Shown here one piece after another: positions 1 through 10,406 of a stretch of 64,000 bases of DNA. Position 1 is the first letter of the stretch. Each line of letters starts with the position of its first letter. A model generated the notes under the pieces. That model had not been told where the DNA came from and made no database searches. It saw only the letters and a list, made by a program, of their open reading frames with translations. This DNA is from CAVVYJ01 sp963752495 (GTDB lineage Bacteria > Pseudomonadota > Gammaproteobacteria > Burkholderiales > Methylophilaceae). The stretch spans positions 1 to 64,000 of the forward strand of contig CAVVYJ010000005.1 of NCBI GenBank assembly GCA_963752495.1, written 5' to 3'. The translations under genes and the position numbers were made by a program.

Positions 1-3000
1 TTTCAGTTCTGTTGGTATTGGTATCACCTGCGTTTTGCTCGGCGCCAACACCATCATCTGTCTCACCTGCGTTCTCCTGGAATCTTGCTCTGGCGGCTGA
101 TGTAGCATTTAAATTTGCCAAATTTAATCCACTGTTCACGTTACCTGCAGTGTTATAAGGCTCAGCGGTGTCAAAACCATATAAATTAATTCCAACACCT
201 GTAAAGCTAGCTACACCTGTAGGATTAGTTACCGTTATTGGCGCTACTGATGCTGTATAAGTATAACTACCATCATCTTGGTCAATCACCAACGTACCTC
301 TGGTGGTAACAATAGTGCGTACATTACCCGCACCTAGCGTATTTGAAACTTGCGTACCAGCAGTTAGCGTCACATTAGTAAGGCTATGTGGCGCATCAAC
401 ATTTAATGTGTCTGCGGTTACACCGCCCGCTCCGGTAATCACGTTTCCAGCGACCGTGCTGCCAATCCCTACGCTATCAATATCATTATTCGCAACTGGT
501 CCTGTGTCTGTAAGGGTGATACTTACCGTTACCCAGGCAGTGTTTAAACCTCCGTCAGTCGCCCGATATGCAAAAGTATCCACATCGGCAGTTGCATCAG
601 AATGGTCTCTCGCTGGAGCAGTATAGGTATATGTACCATTTGCATTCATAACAACGGTACCGCCCAAAGCAGTGGTAATCGTATTGCTACCATTGGCTGT
701 AAGCGCGCCTGCACCGCTGGTAGTGGTAGCAAACTGCCCTACTGTAAGCGTATCCCCATCTGGATCCGTATCATTGACCAAGACCGTAGATTTGAGAGTG
801 GTTGAGCCTTCAACTGAAGTGTAAGCATCAGCAGTCGCAACTGGAGTCTCATTTACATTTGTCTCATTTAAGGTGATAGTAGCCGCACTGCTGTTGTTAG
901 CCGCATCCAAAACCGTTACGCTATAGTTACGGCTGTTCGGTGCCGTTTCAAAGTTGTTTGCCCCAGACGCGACACCCGCCGCCGTGATTGTAATCACCCC
1001 AGCATTACTGATCTGGTAGAAGCCGTCCGCACTCGTATTCGTGCCCGTCGCCGTAAAGCGGTAAACCGTAGCATCTGTAGCAACCACAGTGGCAACTGTG
1101 GCACCTGTCACTTGGTTTTCTGCATAAGAGAATGTCTGTGCCGAAATCACTGGCGCCGCCGTATCCACCGGCACCGTATCACTACCACCCGTACCATTGT
1201 TACCCGCTGCATCCGTATAGGTGTTGTTAGCAACACTTACGCTACCTGTACCCGTAAAGCCAGGCGTCGCTGTATAAACCGCTGTATACACCAATGGATT
1301 GGCCGTAGCCGTAAAGCCACTGATGGTACCGCCTACCGCCGTAATGTCCGCTGCAGTAAAGCCCGTAGGTGCTTCACTAAACGTAAAGGTCACCACAGAA
1401 CTGGTGTCCGCATTATTGAGACTGGTGTCTACAATATCAACCGTTAAGGTCGGAGCAGCCGTATCCACAGGTACCGTATCACTACCACCCGTACCATTGT
1501 TACCCGCTGCATCCGTATAGGTGTTGTTAGCAACACTTACGCTACCTGTACCCGTAAAGCCAGGCGTCGCTGTATAAACCGCTGTATACACCAATGGATT
1601 GGCCGTCGCAGTGAAGCCACTGATGGTACCGCCTACCGCCGTAATGTCCGCTGCAGTAAAGCCCATAGGTGCTTCACTAAACGTAAAGGTCACCACAGAG
1701 CTGGTGTCCGCATTATTGAGACTGGTGTCTACAATATCAACCGTTAAGCTCGGAGCAGCCGTATCCACAGGCACCGTATCACTACCACCCGTACCATTGT
1801 TACCCGCTGCATCCGTATAGGTGTTGTTAGCAACACTTACGCTACCTGTACCCGTAAAGCCAGGCGTCGCTGTATAAACCGCTGTATACACCAATGGATT
1901 GGCCGTCGCCGTAAAGCCACTGATGGTACCGCCTACCGCCGTAATGTCCGCTGCAGTAAAGCCCATAGGTGCTTCACTAAACGTAAAGGTCACCACAGAG
2001 CTGGTGTCCGCATTATTGAGACTGGTGTCTACAATATCAACCGTTAAAGTCGGAGCAGCCGTATCCACAGGTACCGTATCACTACCACCGGTACCATTGT
2101 TACCCGCTGCATCCGTATAGGTGTTGTTAGCAACACTTACGCTACCTGTACCCGTAAAGCCAGGCGTCGCTGTATAAACCGCTGTATACACCAATGGATT
2201 GGCCGTAGCCGTAAAGCCACTGATGGTACCGCCTACCGCCGTAATGTCCGCTGCCGTAAAGCCCATAGGTGCTTCACTAAACGTAAAGGTCACCACAGAG
2301 CTGGTGTCCGCATTATTGAGACTGGTGTCTACAATATCAACCGTTAAAGTCGGAGCAGCCGTATCCACAGGCACCGTATCACTACCACCCGTACCATTGT
2401 TACCCGCTGCATCCGTATAGGTGTTGTTAGCAACACTTACGCTACCTGTACCCGTAAAGCCAGGCGTCGCTGTATAAACCGCTGTATACACCAATGGATT
2501 GGCCGTCGCCGTAAAGCCACTGATGGTACCGCCTACCGCCGTAATGTCCGCTGCAGTAAAGCCCGTAGGTGCTTCACTAAACGTAAAGGTCACCACAGAA
2601 CTGGTGTCCGCATTATTGAGACTGGTGTCTACAATATCAACCGTAAAGCTCGGAGCAGCCGTATCCACAGGCACCGTATCACTACCACCGGTACCATTGT
2701 TACCCGCTGCATCCGTATAGGTGTTGTTAGCAACACTTACGCTACCTGTACCCGTAAAGCCAGGCGTCGCTGTATAAACCGCTGTATACACCAAAGGATT
2801 GGCCGTCGCCGTGAAGCCACTGATGGTACCGCCTACCGCCGTAATGTCCGCTGCAGTAAAGCCCGTAGGTGCTTCACTAAACGTGAAGGTCACCACAGAG
2901 CTGGTGTCCGCATTATTGAGACTGGTGTCTACAATATCAACCGTTAAAGTCGGAGCAGCCGTATCCACAGGTACCGTATCACTACCACCCGTACCATTGT

Positions 3001-6000
3001 TACCCGCTGCATCCGTATAGGTGTTGTTAGCAACACTTACGCTACCTGTACCCGTAAAGCCAGGCGTCGCTGTATAAACCGCTGTATACACCAATGGATT
3101 GGCCGTCGCCGTAAAGCCACTGATGGTACCGCCTACCGCCGTAATGTCCGCTGCAGTAAAGCCCGTAGGTGCTTCACTAAACGTAAAGGTCACCACAGAA
3201 CTCGTGTCCGCAACATTCAGACTCGCATCCACAATGTCCACTACCACACTCGGTGCGCCTGTGTTAACACTATAACCCTCGGTATCCGTCGCACTGGCAC
3301 TGTTGCCCGCCGCATCCGTCGTCGTCACTGAAGCATCAATCGTGCTGTCAGGGTCAGCCGCCAAATCCGCACCCGGCACTAGGATACTGAACGTCAAGCC
3401 AGCCTGTACCAAGCCCGTATAAGTGTTGCCATTCACCGTGAGCGTCACCGTGTCGCCTACCTTAGCGTCACCGCCTACCGTACCCGTCACCGGGATGTTT
3501 TGTCCGGACTCGGCCAAGTTGATGATGTCGTCCGCTGTAATATTAGGATCTAAGCGTAATCGTCGGTACCGGTGGCGCCGTATCAATCCCTACCGTGTCA
3601 CTGCTACCCGTGCCCGGTGTGCCAGCACCATTGGTATAAGTACCCGGTGCCACAGAAACACTACCCGAACCCTCAAAGCCAGGGTTCGCAGTAAATGTCG
3701 CCGTAAATATCAATGGATTACCTGTCGGTAACAAGTTAGTCACCGTGCCATTCGTGGCCGTTATATCGCCCAGCACAAAGCCCACCGGCGCTTCACTAAA
3801 CGTAAAGGTCACCACAGAACTCGTGTCCGCAACATTCAGACTCGCATCCACAATGTCCACTACCACACTCGGTGCGCCTGTGTTAACACTATAACCCTCG
3901 GTATCCGTCGCACTGGCACTGTTGCCAGCCGCATCCGTCGTCGTCACTGAAGCATCAATCGTGCTGTCAGGGTCAGCCGCCAAATCCGCACCCGGCACTA
4001 GGATACTGAACGTCAAGCCAGCCTGTACCAAGCCCGTATAAGTGTTGCCATTCACCGTGAGCGTCACCGTGTCGCCTACCTTAGCGTCACCGCCCACCGT
4101 ACCCGTCACCGGGATGTTTTGTCCGGACTCGGCCAAGTTGATGATGTCGTCCGCTGTAATATTAGGATCTAAGCGTAATCGTCGGTACCGGTGGCGCCGT
4201 ATCAATCCCTACCGTGTCACTGCTACCCGTGCCCGGTGTGCCAGCACCATTGGTATAAGTCCCCGGTGCCACAGAAACACTACCCGAACCCTCAAAGCCA
4301 GGGTTCGCAGTAAATGTCGCCGTAAATATCAATGGATTACCTGTCGGTAACAAGTTAGTCACCGTGCCATTCGTGGCCGTTATATCGCCCAGCACAAAGC
4401 CCACCGGCGCTTCACTAAACGTAAAGGTCACCACAGAACTCGTGTCCGCAACATTCAGACTCGCATCCACAATGTCCACTACCACACTCGGTGCGCCTGT
4501 GTTAACACTATAACCCTCGGTATCCGTCGCACTGGCACTGTTGCCAGCCGCATCCGTCGTCGTCACTGAAGCATCAATCGTGCTGTCAGGGTCAGCCGCC
4601 AAATCCGCACCCGGCACTAGGATACTGAACGTCAAGCCAGCCTGTACCAAGCCCGTATAAGTGTTGCCATTCACCGTGAGCGTCACCGTGTCGCCTACCT
4701 TAGCGTCACCGCCCACCGTACCCGTCACCGGGATGTTTTGTCCGGACTCGGCCAAGTTGATGATGTCGTCCGCTGTAATATTAGGATCTAAGCGTAATCG
4801 TCGGTACCGGTGGCGCCGTATCAATTCCTACCGTGTCACTGCTACCCGTGCCCGGTGTGCCAGCACCATTGGTATAAGTCCCCGGTGCCACAGAAACACT
4901 ACCCGAACCCTCAAAGCCAGGGTTCGCAGTAAATGTCGCCGTAAATATCAATGGATTACCTGTCGGTAACAAGTTAGTCACCGTGCCATTCGTGGCCGTT
5001 ATATCGCCCAGCACAAAGCCCACCGGCGCTTCACTAAACGTAAAGGTCACCACAGAACTCGTGTCCGCAACATTCAGACTCGCATCCACAATGTCCACTA
5101 CCACACTCGGTGCGCCTGTGTTGACACTATAACCCTCGGTATCCGTCGCACTGGCACTGTTGCCAGCCGCATCCGTCGTCGTCACTGAAGCATCAATCGT
5201 GCTGTCAGGGTCAGCCGCCAAATCCGCACCCGGCACTAGGATACTGAACGTCAAGCCAGCCTGTACCAAGCCCGTATAAGTGTTGCCATTCACCGTGAGC
5301 GTCACCGTGTCGCCTACCTTAGCGTCACCGCCCACCGTACCCGTCACCGGGATGTTTTGTCCGGACTCGGCCAAATTGATGATGTCGTCCGCTGTAATAT
5401 TAGGATCTAAGCGTAATCGTCGGTACCGGTGGCGCCGTATCAATCCCTACCGTGTCACTGCTACCCGTGCCCGGTGTGCCAGCACCATTGGTATAAGTCC
5501 CCGGTGCCACAGAAACACTACCCGAACCCTCAAAGCCAGGGTTCGCAGTAAACGTCGCCGTAAATATCAATGGATTACCTGTCGGTAACAAGTTAGTCAC
5601 CGTGCCATTCGTGGCCGTTATATCGCCCAGCACAAAGCCCACCGGCGCTTCACTAAACGTAAAGGTCACCACAGAACTCGTGTCCGCAACATTCAGACTC
5701 GCATCTACAATGTCCACTACCACACTCGGTGCGCCTGTGTTGACACTATAACCCTCGGTATCCGTCGCACTGGCACTGTTGCCAGCCGCATCCGTCGTCG
5801 TCACTGAAGCATCAATCGTGCTGTCAGGGTCAGCCGCCAAATCCGCACCCGGCACTAGGATACTGAACGTCAAGCCAGCCTGTACCAAGCCCGTATAAGT
5901 GTTGCCATTCACCGTGAGCGTCACCGTGTCGCCTACCTTAGCGTCACCGCCCACCGTACCCGTCACCGGGATGTTTTGTCCGGACTCGGCCAAGTTGATG

Positions 6001-8135
6001 ATGTCGTCCGCTGTAATATTAGGATCTAAGCGTAATCGTCGGTACCGGTGGCGCCGTATCAATCCCTACCGTGTCACTGCTACCCGTGCCCGGTGTGCCA
6101 GCACCATTGGTATAAGTCCCCGGTGCCACAGAAACACTACCCGAACCCTCAAAGCCAGGGTTCGCAGTAAATGTCGCCGTAAATATCAATGGATTACCTG
6201 TCGGTAACAAGTTAGTCACCGTGCCATTCGTGGCCGTTATATCGCCCAGCACAAAGCCTACCGGCGCTTCACTAAACGTAAAGGTCACCACAGAACTCGT
6301 GTCCGCAACATTCAGACTCGCATCTACAATATCCACTACAACACTCGGTGCGCCTGTGTTGACACTATAACCCTCGGTATCTGTCCCCTGGCACTGTTGC
6401 CAGCCGCATCCGTCGTCGTCACTGAAGCATCAATCGTGCTGTCAGGGTCAGCCGCCAAATCCGCACCCGGCACTAGGATACTGAACGTCAAGCCAGCCTG
6501 TACCAAGCCCGTATAAGTGTTGCCATTCACCGTGAGCGTCACCGTGTCGCCTACCTTAGCGTCACCGCCCACCGTACCCGTCACCGGGATGTTTTGTCCG
6601 GACTCGGCCAAGTTGATGATGTCGTCCGCTGTAATATTAGCATCTAAGCGTAATCGTCGGTACCGGTGGCGCCGTATCAATCCCTACCGTGTCACTGCTA
6701 CCCGTGCCCGGTGTGCCAGCACCATTGGTATAAGTCCCCGGTGCCACAGAAACACTACCCGAACCCTCAAAGCCAGGGTTCGCAGTAAATGTCGCCGTAA
6801 ATATCAATGGATTACCTGTCGGTAACAAGTTAGTCACCGTGCCATTCGTGGCCGTTATATCGCCCAGCACAAAGCCCACCGGCGCTTCACTAAACGTAAA
6901 GGTCACCACAGAACTCGTGTCCGCAACATTCAGACTCGCATCTACAATATCCACTACAACACTCGGTGCGCCTGTGTTGACACTATAACCCTCGGTATCT
7001 GTCCACTGTCGCACTGTTGCCAGCCGCATCCGTCGTCGTCACTGAAGCATCAATCGTGCTGTCAGGGTCAGCCGCCAAATCCGCACCCGGCACTAGGATA
7101 CTGAACGTCAAGCCAGCCTGTACCAAGCCCGTATAAGTGTTGCCATTCACCGTGAGCGTCACCGTGTCGCCTACCTTAGCGTCACCGCCCACCGTACCCG
7201 TCACCGGGATGTTTTGTCCGGACTCGGCCAAGTTGATGATGTCGTCCGCTGTAATATTAGGATCTAAGCGTAATCGTCGGTACCGGTGGCGCCGTATCAA
7301 TCCCTACCGTGTCACTGCTACCCGTGCCCGGTGTGCCAGCACCATTGGTATAAGTCCCCGGTGCCACAGAAACACTACCCGAACCCTCAAAGCCAGGGTT
7401 CGCAGTAAATGTCGCCGTAAATATCAATGGATTACCTGTCGGTAACAAGTTAGTCACCGTGCCATTCGTGGCCGTTATATCGCCCAGCACAAAGCCCACC
7501 GGCGCTTCACTAAACGTAAAGGTCACCACAGAACTCGTGTCCGCAACATTCAGACTCGCATCTACAATATCCACTACAACACTCGGTGCGCCTGGAGTTG
7601 GAGTCGAGCCTGTGCCTGCAGCTACAGGCAATGCATTTTGATCTGGCTCAGCAAACTCAGGTTCGATAGCTAGCGTTTCACTGCGTCTAGCGTCAAACTG
7701 AAAAGCGAGTGGGTTTAGTGTTTCAACAATTCTTAGCAAGTTTTCAAAACCAAAACCATAGCTAGTAGTTGAGCCGCCATCAATGCCAGCAGCGGTTTCT
7801 TCAAGCACATCACCGATATCACGTCCCTCGTTAATCGCTTTAATCACTGCTTGAATAGTAGCTTGGTCAACGGCGCTGTCGCCAGAGCTAGGAGGAACAG
7901 CATCAGCAAATTCTGGCGTGAATTTAACCGTTTGCTCTGCGAATATAGGCAACACTTTACCATTCACGAGCTGCAACTCTACAATCACACCAGGCGGCGT
8001 AACAATCGTATCTCCCGATTGAATAGTATCATTCAAATGCAGCTGCTTTTTAATGCCTTTTTCGGTCACTACCGTGACCTCATTGACTGCATTTGTTGTG
8101 CCGTTAATCGCTACTACCGTGCCTAGAACTGCCAT
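1..8135 (-). CDS. giant LapA-like repeat adhesin, C-terminus outside window
   Basis: Probable cell-surface biofilm adhesin exported by the adjacent type I system. Seen: residues 1-80 form a hydrophobic beta-rich retention module (starts MAVLGTVVAINGTTNAVNEV). A TAAG motif at residues 114-117 matches the LapG-type protease site of LapA proteins. From about residue 181 come alternating Ig-like domains of Big_12 type (VTFTFSEAP...GFEGSGSVSVAPGTYTN) and of the INLAESGQNIPVTGTV type, seven pairs. Seven 100-residue Big_12-like units follow, then a cadherin-like stretch and a VCBS-like stretch (NDTDPDGDTLTV) to the window edge. The start has a good AAGGAAT ribosome site. The frame is broken by an identical one-base insertion in each 619-bp unit (near 7265, 6645, 6027, 5408, 4789, 4170, 3551) and by two further indels near 7003 and 6388. 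From about 3550 to base 1 it is open without a stop. Identity as a LapA-type adhesin is strong; whether the frame breaks are real is open. Confidence 0.85.
1152..3246 (-). repeat. seven tandem 300-bp units in the adhesin gene
   Basis: Exact 300-bp period, in frame (100 residues per unit). Units differ by a few substitutions, mostly silent, for example GTC/GTA at Val codons and a Met/Val alternation in the opposite-strand reading. Each unit encodes one Big_12-like Ig domain with the motifs SEAPTGFTAADIT and GTGSVSVANNTYTD. The array joins the 619-bp array through a hybrid unit near 3200. Confidence 0.95.
3246..7594 (-). repeat. seven tandem 619-bp units in the adhesin gene
   Basis: Period 619 bp (one copy is 618 and one 620). 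Each unit encodes a Big_12-like domain followed by a second Ig-like domain starting DPNITADDIINLAES. The expected in-frame length is 618 bp (206 residues). The extra base lies in the coding-strand string ACGCTTAGATCC, where ACGCTTGATCC would keep the frame. Copies are almost identical, which implies recent expansion, gene conversion or consensus averaging. Confidence 0.95.
7785..7796 (-). other. TAAG motif, predicted LapG-type protease site
   Basis: Codons 114-117 of the adhesin read Thr-Ala-Ala-Gly, in the context LEETAAGIDGG, just after the retention module. In Pseudomonas LapA the periplasmic protease LapG cuts inside the same motif at nearly the same distance from the N-terminus (around residue 108). 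Cleavage releases the adhesin when c-di-GMP is low. No lapG or lapD is in this window, so the pairing is inferred. Confidence 0.7.
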
Positions 8136-8218
8136 GATTATTCCTTAATATTCATCTAATGTGCGCATATAAAATGCCGCTATAGTGCGTATTAAATAGG
8201 AATTTTAAAATTGTGAAT

Positions 8219-8236
8219 ATTGTCCTGAAGGACAAT
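8219..8236 (-). other. hairpin between luxR-type gene and adhesin
   Basis: Perfect 7-bp stem ATTGTCC / GGACAAT with a 4-base loop, located 18 bases past the end of the regulator gene and about 85 bases before the adhesin start. It lacks a clean T-run, so it may be a weak terminator, a processing site or a leader structure rather than a full terminator. Confidence 0.4.
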
Positions 8237-8253
8237 AAGGGAAATGCCACAAA

Positions 8254-8994
8254 CTACGCGGCTAGTTCAAGTTTTTTTTTGAATGTGTTAGTGACTGATT
8301 GCACTTTTTTTGAAGAGTGTGTTTTTTTTGCCGAACCAATCGTTTTAGAAAGTTTATTCAGTTTTTTGATTTGCGCAGGCTCGCTATTCTTGTTATTAAG
8401 TACCAACGCAAGCTGTAACCGGTCTTTCAAGCCCAACTTATCTAATGCAGCTGAAATATGCGCTTTGACTGTGCGTTCTGAGATATTCAACCCACGTGCG
8501 ATTTCTTTATTACTCAAGCCAGTTGAAGCCTCTAGCGCTACTTCTTTTTCGCGCGCAGTGAGTAACGATAACGCTTGCTGTACTTGCTCAGACGGGTTGT
8601 GTACTAACTCTCTGCTAGCACCGATAAGGGTTTGCAGCAAATCACGTCCCAGCCAAATACCACCATGCAATATCACCATTTTTAGCTCACTCAACACTTT
8701 GGCCGAACTATAAGCATGACAATAGCCAGCAGCGCCCTTGCTAATCACCGCAAGAGCTTCGGCTTGGTTGGGCGAATTCGCTAATACAACGATTTTTGAA
8801 ACTTGGAATTTTTTTGTAATGGCAGTCATTGTCTTTTCTAACCAATCCTGACCATTAGCATTGGAATGCAACCAAAAAATAACCGGTTCGTTCACAGGCA
8901 CCGTCACAACAGATGTAGAAACCAGCGCCTTAGGACAAGCCTCAGACCAGTTTTCTAGCAAGTTGCCATGTGGGCATATGAATATGTCGCGCAT
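8254..8994 (-). CDS. LuxR-family transcriptional regulator of the adhesin locus
   Basis: 246 residues. The N-terminal half (about 1-130) looks like a degenerate receiver-type domain, with strands such as KIVVLANSP and GAAGYCHAYSS, but without an obvious acidic pocket and phosphoacceptor Asp. Residues 145-205 form a clear LuxR/GerE helix-turn-helix: LTAREKEVALEASTGLSNKE then ISERTVKAHISAALDKLGLK. A Lys/Ser-rich tail follows. Its start codon overlaps the stop of the upstream membrane-fusion gene (TAATG), so it is translated with the secretion proteins. It lies directly upstream of the adhesin. Inference: it regulates adhesin expression. A ten-T homopolymer near 8271 covers the tail, so the last residues are uncertain. 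Confidence 0.8.
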   Translation of the reverse strand: MRDIFICPHGNLLENWSEACPKALVSTSVVTVPVNEPVIFWLHSNANGQDWLEKTMTAITKKFQVSKIVVLANSPNQAEALAVISKGAAGYCHAYSSAKVLSELKMVILHGGIWLGRDLLQTLIGASRELVHNPSEQVQQALSLLTAREKEVALEASTGLSNKEIARGLNISERTVKAHISAALDKLGLKDRLQLALVLNNKNSEPAQIKKLNKLSKTIGSAKKTHSSKKVQSVTNTFKKKLELAA

Positions 8995-10406
8995 TATCTC
9001 TCCGTAAAGGCGTAGGCTTTTGCTCTAAGCACTGGTTTTAATAAGTAAGAAAGCACAGTTTTTTTGCCCGTAATAATATCAACTTGCGCTACCATTCCTG
9101 GGATAATAGGCAACCCTTCACCTAAACTTGGTTTAAGTGTACGTACCTTAACAATATAAAAAGCATTGCCTTTCTCGTCCACTATTGAATCGGCAGAAAT
9201 GTTCTGAACTTTAGCCTCAAGCGTGCCATAAATTGTGTAATCGTATGCGGTAAGCTTAACGGTTGCCGGTTGATTCAGGCTGACAAACGCAATGTCTTTT
9301 GGCTGAATTTTTGTCTCGAGCACAAGCGCATCATCGGTAGGCACCAATTCAAGCACTTCTTTACCAGGCTGAATCACGCCACCCACTGTATTGAAAAAGA
9401 GGCGGCTTACCGTACCGTTCACTGGAGAGACCAAGGTTGCCTGCTTTACCTTATCGCTCAGCGCTACACTTGCTTCAGTTAAGCTGTTAAGCTTGGCAGT
9501 AGTATCGTTGAGTTCCGTCCGTACCTTGCTACGAAAACCTTGTTCTGTTTCACTAATTTTACGTCTAGCTTCAGCAATAGAAGCTTCCACTCGACCAATT
9601 TGCGCACGCGCCTGATCACGCTCCCCCAAAAAACGAGAAGTATCACGCTCAAGCCTTAGCAAATCCACTTCTGAAACCGCCCCACTTGCTTCTAGTGGCT
9701 TAGTAACTGCCAACTCACGTGCCGACAGTTCATAACCTTTTTGCGCTTGTTCCAAACGTGCGCGCGTTTCAGCCAGCTCCCTTTCACGCTGCTTAACCTG
9801 TTCGCCTACTATTGCAACTTGTGAGGCTAACTCCTCATTACTGGAAACATAAAGTGCTCGCTCTTGTGCGTAAACTTCAGGGGTCTCTTTTTCAACTTCT
9901 TTAGGTGGAACAAACGCGGTTCCAGTCGCAAGTGCTTGCAAACGAGATTGTTTAGCCAAAAGTGATAGATATTGCGAACGATTTTCTCTTAATGAAGAAA
10001 CCGCGCGAGTCTGATCAATGCGCACCAAAGGCTCACCAACCTTGACAGTTTGACCTTCATGCACCAAAAGCTCGGAAACAATTCCGCCGTCTAATGACTG
10101 AATCACTTGTACCTGCTTAGAAGGAATCACTCTACCCTCACCACGTGTGACTTCGTCGATTTTAGTAAAGCCCGACCATAACAGCAACACCACTAACACG
10201 CCAACCATCCAGTACAAGATTTTTTTTGCGCGCAAAGGCGCTTGTTCTAATATAGCCAAATCTGCTTCTTCGTCCCAAGCAAGACTCTCTTTCGTGTCGG
10301 TGGGGGTCCACTTTTCAAGCAGGTATTGAATTGGCTTATTGAGCCAATCTCGTCCTTGAAAGAATTGATGCACTTTGCCTAAGTTCTTGAATAACTGCTC
10401 ACTCAT
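8994..10406 (-). CDS. type I secretion membrane-fusion protein (HlyD/LapC family)
   Basis: 470 residues. The cytoplasmic N-terminus (1-75) is followed by one membrane helix (about 78-98, ILYWMVGVLVVLLLWSG). Next come a biotinyl-lipoyl half-motif (GGIVSELLVHEGQTVKVGEPLVRIDQ), long coiled coils (about 150-330), the second half (ASVALSDKVKQATLVSPVNG) and a C-terminal beta-barrel domain ending near GMVAQVDIITGKKTVLSYLL, the HlyD family signature region. It should bridge the inner-membrane ABC transporter and an outer-membrane TolC-like channel, which is not in this window. Its start overlaps the end of the ABC gene by four bases, and the LuxR gene follows by a one-base overlap, so the three form an operon. 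Confidence 0.92.
   Translation of the reverse strand: MSEQLFKNLGKVHQFFQGRDWLNKPIQYLLEKWTPTDTKESLAWDEEADLAILEQAPLRAKKILYWMVGVLVVLLLWSGFTKIDEVTRGEGRVIPSKQVQVIQSLDGGIVSELLVHEGQTVKVGEPLVRIDQTRAVSSLRENRSQYLSLLAKQSRLQALATGTAFVPPKEVEKETPEVYAQERALYVSSNEELASQVAIVGEQVKQRERELAETRARLEQAQKGYELSARELAVTKPLEASGAVSEVDLLRLERDTSRFLGERDQARAQIGRVEASIAEARRKISETEQGFRSKVRTELNDTTAKLNSLTEASVALSDKVKQATLVSPVNGTVSRLFFNTVGGVIQPGKEVLELVPTDDALVLETKIQPKDIAFVSLNQPATVKLTAYDYTIYGTLEAKVQNISADSIVDEKGNAFYIVKVRTLKPSLGEGLPIIPGMVAQVDIITGKKTVLSYLLKPVLRAKAYAFTER

Noticed and set aside
1299..3020. A series of identical 73-codon plus-strand frames repeated every 300 bases
   Set aside because: They are shadows of the minus-strand adhesin repeats; they have no ribosome sites and follow the period of the coding repeats.
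3423..7445. Seven plus-strand 102-codon frames repeated every 619 bases (start MLPFTVSVTVSPTLASPPTV)
   Set aside because: They are antisense shadows of the adhesin repeat; the minus strand encodes recognisable Ig-like domains with conserved residues.
1152..7594. CRISPR-like or satellite array
   Set aside because: Units are 300 and 619 bases with no variable spacers, and they code for Ig-like domains.
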